A DNA stretch of 23,112 bases from Desulfobacterales bacterium (lineage in GTDB: Bacteria > Desulfobacterota > Desulfobacteria > Desulfobacterales > JAFDCJ01), in contig CP070771.1 in NCBI GenBank assembly GCA_020345785.1, positions 6,979,947 through 7,003,058 of the forward strand, read 5' to 3'. Both the position numbers and the translations under genes were made by a program. Each line of letters starts with the position of its first letter. Positions within the stretch are counted from its first letter, which is position 1. The notes below the pieces were generated by a model. The model saw nothing but the letters and a program-made list of their open reading frames with translations. It was not told where the DNA came from and did not search any database. Below are positions 8,199 to 16,583 of this stretch, in pieces.

Positions 8199-8661
8199 CT
8201 TCGCACAATTTGGCGAATATAGCCTTTGATCAACCGCGGACAAACAAATCATGAAGCGCAATATTCTCTTTGGAATAAACAGGTTAAGTTAACAGCCGCC
8301 GAACCAGCGGCAAGACCTTAACCATTTGGATATTATCCCAATTCAACAGCTTGTATCGGCCATTGACCGTTTGTAGTTTAGAAAAAATTGATAGAGAATG
8401 CCGGGCGTTGGCGTAATGAAGAAAATTATTGCAGCCATGGGGGCATGAGAGATGCGTTGAAATAAAGATGGGTTTTTAGAGGAAAGATGCGGGATTTGGT
8501 GGGATTGTTAGTAACCTATTGATATATATATTAAAAAAAGGATGCGCGTTAACCTCACGATCGCTGGTACCGCCGATAAGAGGCGATCTCGCTATCAATC
8601 TTTTTAATAGTCTATTAACTTTTATAATAGTCGTTTCAGAGCTTAATTGATTCTCAAAGAT
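8199..8661. other. Gene-free region between purQ and the pilus operon
   Basis: I find no convincing reading frame or RNA gene here. A nested hairpin occurs at 8282-8323: outer arms GGTTAAG/CTTAACC, inner arms GCCGC/GCGGC. A GATCGC/GCGATC pair lies near 8569-8588. An alternating T/A run followed by A7 lies near 8521-8538. Activator sites for the sigma-54 promoter would be expected in the first 150 bp, but I cannot name any. Confidence 0.5.
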
Positions 8662-8703
8662 AACTCAATTTTGAAATTCAAATTTCAAAATTGAAATTAA
8701 TTG
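8662..8703. repeat. AT-rich 7-bp-word array and palindrome at the purQ stop codon
   Basis: Perfect 13-bp arms (8666-8678 and 8681-8693) are separated by two bases. Read in sevens, the stretch gives related words ATTCAAA (8676), TTTCAAA (8683) and ATTGAAA (8690). The last words run into the purQ stop codon (8697-8699). The hairpin has few G-C pairs and no good U tract on the minus strand, so it is at best a weak terminator. Confidence 0.6.
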
Positions 8704-9512
8704 CGAAAATAATCCACCCCGTTTTGCAGAATTCGAATGCCGTCCGGGACTTCCGTTTGCCAGGAGGCGCCTCGGCGTCGGGCGATTTCTTTGCGACAGG
8801 TCCAATCCGGGTGATTGGTGGGGTGGTTATAAGCTTCCGGATGCGGCATCAACCCAAAGATTCTTCCGGTCACATCACATATGCCGGCAATGTCATCTAC
8901 CGATCCATTGGGGTTGAAAGGAAAGCAGCCCATAGCGGGTTGGCCGTCGGGGAGAGCGTATTGAAGGACCACCTGGTTATTTTGCCAGAGATTCGCCAGT
9001 GTGGCTTGATCGGTATAAAATTTGCCCTCACCGTGGCGTACCGGAAGTTCCGCCAAGTCAATGCCCCGTGTGAATATACACGGCGAGGCCGGATTGACCC
9101 TGAGGCCGACCCATTGGTCTCTGAAGTTGCCGCAATCGTTGAAAGTAAGGGCCACCGAGCGTTGATGATAATTTCGGCCTAAAGCCGGCAGCAGACCGAG
9201 ATTGACCAGAGATTGAAATCCGTTGCAAATCCCCAGAACCAGCTTGCCTTTATCGACAAAATCGATAAGCTGATCGCCGATGCGGGTTTTCAGACGGACG
9301 GCCTGAATCACTCCGGCACCATGGTCATCACCCCAGCTGAATCCGCCAATAAATACCAGGATCTGATAATCTTTCAGCTTCACCGACCCGTCGATCAGTG
9401 AATTAATGTGGACCCTCTCCGTCCTGGCGCCGGCCAATTCAAAAGCATAAGCCGTCTCATGATCACAATTCAAGCCATAACCGGTCAAAACCATTACATT
9501 TACATCACGCAT
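8697..9512 (-). CDS. purQ: Phosphoribosylformylglycinamidine synthase, glutaminase subunit PurQ
   Basis: The protein has 271 residues. PurQ releases ammonia from glutamine for PurL, which converts FGAR to FGAM in de novo purine synthesis. The class I amidotransferase elements are all visible: an N-terminal strand with LNCDHET, the oxyanion block GGFSWGDD, the nucleophile Cys in GICNGFQ, and the His-Glu pair in MPHPEAYNHP near the C-terminus. The start ATG has AGGGA seven bases upstream. It lies 186 bp downstream of purL on the same strand, separated by a spacer with a heptad array. At 271 residues it is longer than the ~230-residue Bacillus type, fitting the form that partners the large PurSL protein. 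Confidence 0.95.
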   Translation of the reverse strand: MRDVNVMVLTGYGLNCDHETAYAFELAGARTERVHINSLIDGSVKLKDYQILVFIGGFSWGDDHGAGVIQAVRLKTRIGDQLIDFVDKGKLVLGICNGFQSLVNLGLLPALGRNYHQRSVALTFNDCGNFRDQWVGLRVNPASPCIFTRGIDLAELPVRHGEGKFYTDQATLANLWQNNQVVLQYALPDGQPAMGCFPFNPNGSVDDIAGICDVTGRIFGLMPHPEAYNHPTNHPDWTCRKEIARRRGASWQTEVPDGIRILQNGVDYFRN

Positions 9513-9646
9513 TGATAGTCCCTAAAGGTTGGGTTTTTGAGCCCACAGATGTTATGAGTTTGGATGGTTCTTTCTATGAGATAAATTCAGTCCTTCGTAC
9601 TACTAGCTATCAGTTCTTAACCGTCAACTTGCACTGTGGCTGGCTT

Positions 9647-9681
9647 AATCCACATTCCGCAATCCGCATTCCGCAATCGAA
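9647..9681. repeat. Five-unit 7-bp array (AWTCCGC) between purL and purQ
   Basis: On the + strand the heptads beginning at 9647, 9654, 9661, 9668 and 9675 are variants of A(A/T)TCCGC; the outermost two differ by one and three bases. No other period fits. It begins 17 bp after the purL stop codon in the direction of transcription. The word TCAGTCC, also found in the large array at 20653-20764, occurs nearby at 9587. Confidence 0.75.
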
Positions 9682-9698
9682 AGCCTCTGTCATCTGAG

Positions 9699-12695
9699 CT
9701 ACATCAAATCCCCAAAGGTTTTTTTCCAGGCTGCTTTTAAATCCTGAACTGGAACTGAAAGGATCGTTCTGTGATCAAGCCCTTTTAGGACAACATCCGG
9801 TTGTTCGGTGACGGTACCGACACAAGCGCAGCTATCTCCTTTAAAGATATCTTCAAAAACCTCGCGGTTGGCGGGATTAATCGTTACGATGAATCGCCCG
9901 GCCGACTCGGAAAACAGAAGAATGTCGTCACGCTCAACGCGGCTGGCTGGAACCTGGGCCAGGTCGACGTCCAAACCGAGATTGCCCCCCATAGCCACCA
10001 GGGCCAGGTGGACGGCCAGACCGCCGCGATAGATACCATGGACCGAAGCCACCAATTCCTTTTCTATGGCGCTCCTTAAACGGTGGTAAAGCGGGATGAA
10101 TTCATCCGGTCGCACCTTGGGGACATTGCAACCGATATATCCCAGATGGTCGTAGTATTCCGACCCGCCGAGCTCGTTGCAGGTCGTTCCCACAGCGTAC
10201 ACAAGATCGCCGGCCATTTTGGCATGCATGGTTACACAGCGGGTGACGTCTTCAACTACAGAAATGGCTGAAAACTGCAGGGTTTCAAGTGCCGACACTT
10301 TGTGGGTTTCACCATAACGGCCGGCCAAGTTTCCATCGACATACATGCTGTCTTTTCCGGAAAGCAGCGGTATTTCGTATGATAAACATAAGTCCCGCAA
10401 CGCCCGGCAGGAACGCACCAGTTGGGCAGCTTTAAACTTGCCGTCGGGATTATACGCCGGGTCATATTGGATGCTCGGCCAGCAAAAATTATCGACCCCG
10501 CCGATATGATCTAAATCAGCCCCCACAGCAATCAACCGCCGTAGGGCCTCATCAATGGTGCAACTGGTCATATGAAAGGCATCGATCGCCGAATAATTCG
10601 GCAGTAGGGCCTGAGCAAAGGCCAGTCCTTTGTTTGAATCAAGTACCGGACGGATCACCGCCGCATCGCTGTTCACATCGCGCTCAACCCCCACCAGCGG
10701 TTTGATCACGCTTGTCCCCTGGACTTCGTGATCATACTGCCGTGTAATCCATTCCGTTGAACAGATATTGGGCCGGCCCAGCAGATCTTTTAGCAGATTC
10801 GCATAGTCCTGCGGCACGCCGAGAACCGGCTCGTGCAATCCGCGTTGTTCGGGAGGAATCCAAACTGCCTCGAATTCCCATTGCGGAAAGCCTGATTTCA
10901 GCAAATCGAGATCCACAAAGGCACAAGTTTTGCCGTTGTAGGTGATATGAAGCTTACCGGAGTCCGTATAGCGTCCGATGACGGTGCTTTCGACGGCGTG
11001 CCGGCGGGACAGATCGAAGAAGCGCTCGCGATCATCCGGATGGATGGCCACGGTCATTCGCTCTTGGGATTCCGAAACCCAAATTTCCCACTGGTCGAGC
11101 CCTTCATATTTTAGAGGTACTTTCGCAAGCTCAATTTCACACCCATTTGAAAACCGGGCCGATTCCCCCACGGATGACGATAGACCGCCGCCGCCATTAT
11201 CCGTAATGAATCTGATCATCCCCTCATCCCGCGCCTCCAACAAGAAATCGTGCATTTTTTTTTGGGTATACGGGTCACCGATCTGGACATGACCGGCGGG
11301 CGTATGTTCGGAAAACGGTTCGGAAGAAGCCGTAACGCCGTGGATTCCATCTTTGCCGACCCTTCCACCGCACATAACCACCAGCTCGCCGGCTGAGGTG
11401 CGTTTGCTCTCAGCCGGCTCCCCGTTAATCCGGGCCGGCATGATACCGACGGCGGTCACGAATACCAGGCATTTTCCTAAATATCCCGGATGAAACAATA
11501 CTTGTCCGAAGCTGGTCGGGATGCCGCTTTTATTGCCGCCGTCGCGCACGCCTTCGATGACCCCGTCCAGCAGGCGTCTGGGATGAAGATGAGGTTTGAG
11601 GTCCCCGCTGTAGTCCCGTGGCGCAACGCAGTAGCCGTAACTGCCCATTACCAGCTTTGATCCCTTGCCGGTCCCCAGAGGATCCCGGTAGACCCCCACA
11701 ATCCCGGTGATCGCACCACCATAGGCTTCCATGTTGGACGGGGAATTATGCGTTTCCCCTGTAATCACATAGTAGTGGTCGGAGTCAAATCGTCCGGCAC
11801 CGGCATTGTCCCACAGAACTGAAACCACCCATGACTTTTTCGTCTTTAGGGCCAGGGTCGGCGCTTCGATACAGGTCTTGAACAGGTTATCGATAATTTC
11901 AATTTCGCCGGTTGCCGGATCATGGTAGCGATACAAACCGCGAAAGGTGTTGTGGTTGCAGTGATCGCTTCTGGCCTGGGAGATATATTCAAGCTCGACA
12001 TCGGTCGGGTCCTCTAATCCGACCTTGGCTCTTTCCGCCCGGATTGACTCGTTCTGGAAATAGTTCCGGATGGTGGGTATGTCATTGGGATTTAAGGCCA
12101 GGCCGCGCTCGACACTGATATTTTTCAGCGATAAATCGCTGTCCACCGGGATGGTTGTTACGGTCGGCACGTGGTCAAGGATGACTTTGGGCAGGATATA
12201 GCCGATCCCTTCGTTCGGATCCCACTGGGGGGCTGAATAAATTTTCCACTGCTGAATGATATTGTTGGCCAGAAGTCCGCCGGCAATTCGATTCATGTCT
12301 GCGGAATCCAGGTTGCGGCCTTTTATGCAGTAGCGTTTGGAGGTGTAGACTGCCTGGTCTGCAGTAAATTTAAGATTCAGCAGGTCTTCAATGGCTTCAA
12401 CGGCGGTGCTTCCGGGATTATCTCTGACCCCCGGCCGGAATCCCACCCAGATGGTCCAGTCGAATTCGATAGTCAGCGGATCAAATGAAGACATATGGGT
12501 CACGGGATTGGTGAAAATCTCCGACTGAACAGCCTGCAGCTGCTCATCAGACAGCTCTGCATCAATTGTCACAATACTAATGGTGCGCACGCTGTCCAGT
12601 TTTAGGCCGAAATAATTCCGGGCCTTCTGGCATATCCCCTCCCCTTCTGCATCAAAAAGATCATCTTTTAAGGCAATCTCGAGTCGATGTGGCAT
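9699..12695 (-). CDS. purL: Phosphoribosylformylglycinamidine synthase, PurS-PurL fusion type
   Basis: The protein has 998 residues, well above the ~740 of stand-alone small PurL. The extra N-terminus (about 1-180) resembles PurS-like units, seen around MPHRLEIALKDD and IWVGFRPGVRDN. The catalytic part then shows SDHCNHNTF, GETHNSPSNMEAYGGAITG and DNGGGGLSSSVGESA, and in the second half SGKDSM. The enzyme is the ATP-dependent FGAM synthase subunit working with PurQ. THNSPS in place of THNHPS is, from memory, usual for this long PurSL class. A Met eight codons upstream (12719) has no ribosome site, whereas GAGGA lies five bases before the ATG at 12695, so the shorter start is chosen. Its leader contains the REP-like hairpins at 12733-12807. 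Confidence 0.95.
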   Translation of the reverse strand: MPHRLEIALKDDLFDAEGEGICQKARNYFGLKLDSVRTISIVTIDAELSDEQLQAVQSEIFTNPVTHMSSFDPLTIEFDWTIWVGFRPGVRDNPGSTAVEAIEDLLNLKFTADQAVYTSKRYCIKGRNLDSADMNRIAGGLLANNIIQQWKIYSAPQWDPNEGIGYILPKVILDHVPTVTTIPVDSDLSLKNISVERGLALNPNDIPTIRNYFQNESIRAERAKVGLEDPTDVELEYISQARSDHCNHNTFRGLYRYHDPATGEIEIIDNLFKTCIEAPTLALKTKKSWVVSVLWDNAGAGRFDSDHYYVITGETHNSPSNMEAYGGAITGIVGVYRDPLGTGKGSKLVMGSYGYCVAPRDYSGDLKPHLHPRRLLDGVIEGVRDGGNKSGIPTSFGQVLFHPGYLGKCLVFVTAVGIMPARINGEPAESKRTSAGELVVMCGGRVGKDGIHGVTASSEPFSEHTPAGHVQIGDPYTQKKMHDFLLEARDEGMIRFITDNGGGGLSSSVGESARFSNGCEIELAKVPLKYEGLDQWEIWVSESQERMTVAIHPDDRERFFDLSRRHAVESTVIGRYTDSGKLHITYNGKTCAFVDLDLLKSGFPQWEFEAVWIPPEQRGLHEPVLGVPQDYANLLKDLLGRPNICSTEWITRQYDHEVQGTSVIKPLVGVERDVNSDAAVIRPVLDSNKGLAFAQALLPNYSAIDAFHMTSCTIDEALRRLIAVGADLDHIGGVDNFCWPSIQYDPAYNPDGKFKAAQLVRSCRALRDLCLSYEIPLLSGKDSMYVDGNLAGRYGETHKVSALETLQFSAISVVEDVTRCVTMHAKMAGDLVYAVGTTCNELGGSEYYDHLGYIGCNVPKVRPDEFIPLYHRLRSAIEKELVASVHGIYRGGLAVHLALVAMGGNLGLDVDLAQVPASRVERDDILLFSESAGRFIVTINPANREVFEDIFKGDSCACVGTVTEQPDVVLKGLDHRTILSVPVQDLKAAWKKTFGDLM

Positions 12696-12732
12696 CTCAT
12701 TCCTCGCATGAAACTTCATTCCGACCGCTGAT

Positions 12733-12807
12733 GTAGGGCGGGCCTAAACTCGACTGAGCTCGTCGCTGGCTGTGCCCGCCAATATGGGTCGGCGCGGCGG
12801 CCGACCC
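12733..12807. repeat. REP/BIME-like pair of inverted hairpins upstream of purL
   Basis: The left unit starts GTAGGGCGGGCC (12734-12745) and closes with GCCCGCC (12774-12780); the pairing arms are GGCGGGC/GCCCGCC. The right unit is GGGTCGGC/GCCGACCC (12786-12793, 12800-12807). Read from the outside on each strand, both begin TAGGG followed by a G+C-rich arm ending GGCC, so they are inverted copies of one pattern. GTAG followed by an imperfect palindrome is characteristic of REP elements mobilised by RAYT transposases. No transposase is visible in the window. Confidence 0.6.
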
Positions 12808-12838
12808 TAGATTGCGAATGCTTCTTCCGCGGTTAGAC

Positions 12839-12897
12839 TGGCCGCTCGCGGCCAGAGGCGGTGCTTATATGAAACTACACAATAAGAGCTTCTTATT
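12839..12897. other. Two short perfect hairpins upstream of purL
   Basis: TGGCCGC/GCGGCCA (12839-12845, 12848-12854) has a 2-base loop. AATAAGA/TCTTATT (12881-12887, 12891-12897) has a 3-base loop. Both would lie in or near the purL leader or the rseP 3' region. No function is evident and I see no strong promoter hexamers for purL nearby. Confidence 0.4.
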
Positions 12898-12975
12898 TGA
12901 TTAAATCGATTGAATAATTTTAAAAGGATAATTTCCTAATATCCATCAATTTGCTGCACAAGCAACTGAAACAAA

Positions 12976-12995
12976 TAAAAAATATGCGCAGCATA
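12976..12995 (-). terminator. Possible weak terminator after rseP
   Basis: On the minus strand a 5-bp stem TATGC/GCATA with a 3-base loop runs into a T-rich tract (rc of 12976-12982). A further stem GTGCCC/GGGCAC (13005-13010, 13026-13031) lies just after the rseP stop. The stem is short, so confidence is limited; its position at the end of the housekeeping block is what suggests it. Confidence 0.4.
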
Positions 12996-13033
12996 AACTA
13001 ATGAGTGCCCAGCCGGAAATAAAAGGGGCACAA

Positions 13034-14101
13034 TTAACTGAAAAAAATTCGGGTGATGTCGTTGTAGAAAACAAGAATCATCAACAAAATTAGAATGAAC
13101 AATCCCACCTGCTGCGCCACTTCCCTAATCTTGACACTGACCGGTCGTCCCTTGATCGCTTCGATTAAAAAGAACAGCAAATGCCCGCCATCCAGCACCG
13201 GTATGGGCAGCAAATTAATGATGGCCAGGTTGATGCTGATCAACGCAATAAATGATATCAGGCTGCCGACGCCGGCTTTGGCGGAATCGCCGGCCATCTG
13301 AGCAATCATGATCGGGCCGCCTAAGGTGTCGGTCGAAATATCTCCTTTGATGAGTTTGGCAATAATGACCACCATCAATTCGGTAACCCGGTACGTCTGG
13401 ATCAGACTCTCCGAAGCTGCCTGAAAAAGGTTCATATCCTTTGAAAAGGCCTCTCCCGATGCCGTGATACCGATGACATAGCGCTCGACGTCTTCACCGA
13501 ATATATTTTTAGTGGTCACCTGTTCGGGTGCAATTGAAAAATCCAGCGTGGATTCCTGGCGGCGCACGGACACACGGAGGGTGCTGCCTTTGCTGGAATT
13601 GATAATTTCAGCCATTTCATCCCAGCTGTTGATCGCCGATCCGTTAATATGCGTTATCAGATCACCTTTTTCGAGTCCCGCCGCAAGCGCCGGTGATCCG
13701 GCTCTTACCGATCCGATGGACGGCTTCAGAATGAACGTGCCCGTGGAGTAAAATATGCCAAAGAAAATGAGAACAGCCAGCAATATGTTGAATACCGGAC
13801 CGGCGGCAACAATCAGCATACGTTTGGCAACATGCTTGTGGGTAAAGGAATACGGTATATCTTCAGGTGCAATTTTAGCATCCGGTTCCTCGCCCACCAT
13901 TTTGACATAACCGCCGAGGGGGATGGCTGAAAGCCGATAGTCGGTTATTCCAATCTTTTTGCCGATTAGGCGTGGACCGAATCCCAACGAAAATTTCTCC
14001 ACACCGACCCCGAATAATCTGGCAATCAAAAAGTGCCCGAATTCGTGAAAAAAGATCAAAACACCCAATACGATAACGAATGCAAATATGTTGGTACCCA
14101 T
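13034..14101 (-). CDS. rseP: Site-2 intramembrane zinc metalloprotease RseP
   Basis: The protein has 355 residues. RseP cleaves transmembrane anti-sigma factors and signal-peptide remnants inside the inner membrane. The zinc motif HEFGH lies in the first membrane helix (about residues 19-23). The second active-site block NLLPIPVLDGGH lies near the C-terminus, with hydrophobic helices on both sides. A single PDZ domain occupies the middle (GSVRAGSPALAAGLEKGDLI to about VSVRR), unlike the two in the ~450-residue Escherichia coli protein; one PDZ is usual for shorter bacterial homologues. The ATG has no obvious Shine-Dalgarno sequence. It is the last gene of the rpsB-to-rseP block, 281 bp after dxr. 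Confidence 0.95.
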   Translation of the reverse strand: MGTNIFAFVIVLGVLIFFHEFGHFLIARLFGVGVEKFSLGFGPRLIGKKIGITDYRLSAIPLGGYVKMVGEEPDAKIAPEDIPYSFTHKHVAKRMLIVAAGPVFNILLAVLIFFGIFYSTGTFILKPSIGSVRAGSPALAAGLEKGDLITHINGSAINSWDEMAEIINSSKGSTLRVSVRRQESTLDFSIAPEQVTTKNIFGEDVERYVIGITASGEAFSKDMNLFQAASESLIQTYRVTELMVVIIAKLIKGDISTDTLGGPIMIAQMAGDSAKAGVGSLISFIALISINLAIINLLPIPVLDGGHLLFFLIEAIKGRPVSVKIREVAQQVGLFILILLMILVFYNDITRIFFS

Positions 14102-14186
14102 AGTTTTTAACTGTTACTAATTAGCAGTTGTTATTCTGTCAGCGCACGCTCTATGGTGTGCTTTTAACTTTGCCTCAATATAAAAA

Positions 14187-14336
14187 ATTCGAATTCCGAA
14201 ACTCGAAACAAATTCCAATCCACAATGACAGAAATTCAAAACAGAGAGGATCTTTATCTCTTCATCGATTACGTGTTTACCTTAATGTTTGAAACATTGA
14301 AACATTTTGATTTCTTATTTGTTTCGTATTTCGAAT
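14187..14336. repeat. Converging 7-bp-word arms between dxr and rseP
   Basis: The left arm on the + strand reads in sevens from 14187: ATTCGAA, TTCCGAA, ACTCGAA, then ACAAATT at 14208. The right arm on the minus strand reads ATTCGAA (14336-14330), ATACGAA, then ACAAATA (14322-14316). The arms are thus inverted copies of the same word order, with the left arm carrying one extra unit. The ~100 bp between them includes a period-8 stretch (TTGAAACA twice, 14289-14304). Confidence 0.72.
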
Positions 14337-14382
14337 TTTAAATCGTCGTCTATATTCTGCAATCCCGCAACTCTTGAAACTC

Positions 14383-15546
14383 TCAGTCCCTTAACTTCTC
14401 GATCTCCCTCTCAGCCTGCTTTCGGGCCCACTGGTCGGCGTCGAGAATATCAGCCAATTCGGGACCTGAGACAACCGCGTGCCTATCCATCGTCTGCTCA
14501 ACCACTTTCGCGATGTCGACAAACCCTATTAATTGGTTTAGGAACGCCTTGACGGCCACTTCATTGGCGGCATTTAGAACCGCGGGCAGCGTTCCCCCGA
14601 CTTCGCAGGCTTCAAAAGCCAGGGCCAGACAGGGAAATTTTTCCAGGTCCGGTTGCTCAAAAGTCAGCGATTGACCGGCACCAAAGTCCGGCAGTGGTTG
14701 CCTGAGGGGCAGGCGTCTTGGATACGACAGGGCATACGCAATGGCAACCTTCATGTCCGGTATGCCGAGCTGGGCCATGACCGAACCGTCTTGGTACGCA
14801 ACCATGGAATGAATCACGCTTTGCGGATGAATGACCACCTCGATCATCCGTCGGGATATGCCGAAAAGACATTTGGCTTCCAAAACTTCCAACCCTTTGT
14901 TCATCAGCGTCGCCGAATCGATGGTAATCTTTTGACCCATTTGCCAGTTTGGATGTTTCAGCGCTTCTGCCACAGTGATGTCGCAGAAATCTTCTTTCGG
15001 TCGCTTTAAAAACGGTCCACCGGAGGCCGTTAAAAGTATCTTCGCCACATCCTCTTTATGCTCTCCCTGCAGGCATTGAAAAATGGCACTGTGCTCACTG
15101 TCTACCGGCAGAATATCTACTCCTTTTTCAGCCGCCCGCTGCATGACAAGATCACCGGCCATAACCAGGGTTTCTTTATTTGCCAGGGCAATGGTTTTGC
15201 CGGCTTCAATGGCGGCCAGGGTGGGCATCAGACCGTCGGCCCCCACAATGGCGGTTACGGTCATATCGGCGGTTTCAAAGGAGGCCGCCTTGCGGTAACC
15301 CATTTCGCCGTGCAAAATTTCAACATCAACCCCTGGCGGAATGAGATCTCTCAGTTCTCGGGCGCGCTTTTCATCAAATACCACCGCCAGGTCGGGATGG
15401 AACTGCACAATTTGGCGGGCCAGCAGCGCAACATTGCTTTTGGCCGCCAGCACGCTTATTGCCAACTCCTGCGGAAACATTTCAACAATGTTGAGCACAT
15501 TGCAGCCGATTGATCCGGTAGATCCAAGAACAGAGAGACATTTCAT
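14383..15546 (-). CDS. dxr: 1-deoxy-D-xylulose 5-phosphate reductoisomerase
   Basis: The protein has 387 residues, the normal length. It makes 2-C-methyl-D-erythritol 4-phosphate with NADPH, the committed step of the MEP isoprenoid pathway, in the cytoplasm. The NADPH loop GSTGSIG is at residues 8-14. ALANKETLVMAG follows in the middle, the metal ligands are in PVDSEHSAIFQ and later MNKGLEVLEA, and the fosmidomycin-site loop lies around NWQMGQKITIDSATL. The ATG has no clear ribosome site. It sits between cdsA and rseP in the usual order, but with long spacers on both sides (230 and 281 bp), each occupied by a heptad array. Its product feeds the undecaprenyl synthase encoded two genes upstream. 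Confidence 0.97.
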   Translation of the reverse strand: MKCLSVLGSTGSIGCNVLNIVEMFPQELAISVLAAKSNVALLARQIVQFHPDLAVVFDEKRARELRDLIPPGVDVEILHGEMGYRKAASFETADMTVTAIVGADGLMPTLAAIEAGKTIALANKETLVMAGDLVMQRAAEKGVDILPVDSEHSAIFQCLQGEHKEDVAKILLTASGGPFLKRPKEDFCDITVAEALKHPNWQMGQKITIDSATLMNKGLEVLEAKCLFGISRRMIEVVIHPQSVIHSMVAYQDGSVMAQLGIPDMKVAIAYALSYPRRLPLRQPLPDFGAGQSLTFEQPDLEKFPCLALAFEACEVGGTLPAVLNAANEVAVKAFLNQLIGFVDIAKVVEQTMDRHAVVSGPELADILDADQWARKQAEREIEKLRD

Positions 15547-15608
15547 CGCAAACAGATAAAAATTTTATGAAAAATTAAAACGAATTCGTGAAAAGCCACA
15601 TTCATTAA

Positions 15609-15703
15609 GTGTTTAGTGTATCGTGTTTTGTGTTTGGTATCTTCCATTGAGCTTCACGTTCGTTGCATGAAAAGCTAAACACTAAATACCAAATACTAAA
15701 CAC
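15609..15703. repeat. Heptad array with inverted arms between cdsA and dxr
   Basis: The left arm on the + strand consists of GTGTTTA (15609), GTGTATC (15616), GTGTTTT (15623) and GTGTTTG (15630), then a partial unit. The right arm consists of ACACTAA (15679), ATACCAA (15686) and ATACTAA (15693), then ACAC. The right-arm words are the reverse-complement pattern of the left-arm words shifted within the repeat (GTGTTTA/GTATTTG type), so the arms can pair. The two arms are also in the same 7-bp phase across the 35-bp centre. That centre (GCTTCACGTTCGTTGCATG) loosely resembles one in the 20653-20764 array. Confidence 0.78.
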
Positions 15704-15776
15704 GCTTCTGGTTAGATTGATTTTTCAGCCTTTAACCGGCCTATCAAAATTTGATTAGACCTCCTATATTCAACGC

Positions 15777-16583
15777 CTAAAATATAAACACGATAAAGCA
15801 ATATGCCACCGGCGACGCGAATAACAAAGCGTCGATTCGGTCCAGAAATCCGCCGTGCCCCGGTAATAGGCCGCTGGAGTCCTTGATGCTGGACGACCGT
15901 TTGAGTTCGGATTCAAATAAATCACCCACCTGACCGGCAATGCCGGCGGCAAGGAAAAAAGCAATTGCGAGCGGCCACGACAGCGTCGGCAGAAAAAAGA
16001 CGATACCTGCAATACCTGCCAGCAGATTGCCGATCAGCCCACCGATAGCGCCTTCGATCGTTTTCCCGGGGCTGATGACCGGGTTAAGCTTATGCCGTCC
16101 AAGATACGACCCCACATAATAGGCGCTGATATCGCCGGCAAAAATAATGGCGAGCAGATAAAAAATCCAGGTCATGCCGTCCGGCTCGCGCCGGATCAAA
16201 ATCAGAAACGACAGCAACACGGGAACATAAACAATTCCCTGTAACTGTTTTTGAATGATATCCCCCACCAGCGGATTGGATTTGTAGATAAATATCGAGA
16301 ACAGTCCGACAAAAACCAGGTTAAAGGCAATCAATACCGCCACACCGGTCAACCCGGTGATATGGGCGCTTCCAAGAATAAGCAGGCTGACACCGTATCC
16401 CCACCAGACAATGACATTGGAAAGCGGTCGGCGCTCGGCATTAAATACGATTCGAAAATATTCCCAGAGTGAAAGGACACAGGCAAGACTGACCAGAAAG
16501 ATAAAAGAAATTCCGCCAAGGTAGACCAGAAAAATAACAATTGGCAGGGCGACTAGACTTGTGATCCACCGCTTAAAATGCAC
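15777..16583 (-). CDS. cdsA: Phosphatidate cytidylyltransferase (CDP-diglyceride synthase)
   Basis: The protein has 268 residues and about eight hydrophobic membrane segments. CdsA makes CDP-diacylglycerol from CTP and phosphatidate at the inner membrane, the branch point for phospholipid synthesis. The family signature is complete near the C-terminus: SELKRSSSIKDSSGLLPGHG followed by GFLDRID. Upstream are GDISAYYVGSYLG and the KTIEGAIGG block. The start codon is GTG (16581-16583), giving MHFKRWITSLVALP; GGAG lies about eleven bases upstream, a long spacing. It follows uppS by 134 bp, in the standard uppS-cdsA-dxr-rseP order. Confidence 0.95.
   Translation of the reverse strand: MHFKRWITSLVALPIVIFLVYLGGISFIFLVSLACVLSLWEYFRIVFNAERRPLSNVIVWWGYGVSLLILGSAHITGLTGVAVLIAFNLVFVGLFSIFIYKSNPLVGDIIQKQLQGIVYVPVLLSFLILIRREPDGMTWIFYLLAIIFAGDISAYYVGSYLGRHKLNPVISPGKTIEGAIGGLIGNLLAGIAGIVFFLPTLSWPLAIAFFLAAGIAGQVGDLFESELKRSSSIKDSSGLLPGHGGFLDRIDALLFASPVAYCFIVFIF

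Noticed and set aside
8521..8590. Intrinsic terminator for purQ using the GATCGC/GCGATC hairpin and the T run on the minus strand
   Set aside because: The T run lies about 30 nt after the stem, too far for an intrinsic terminator.
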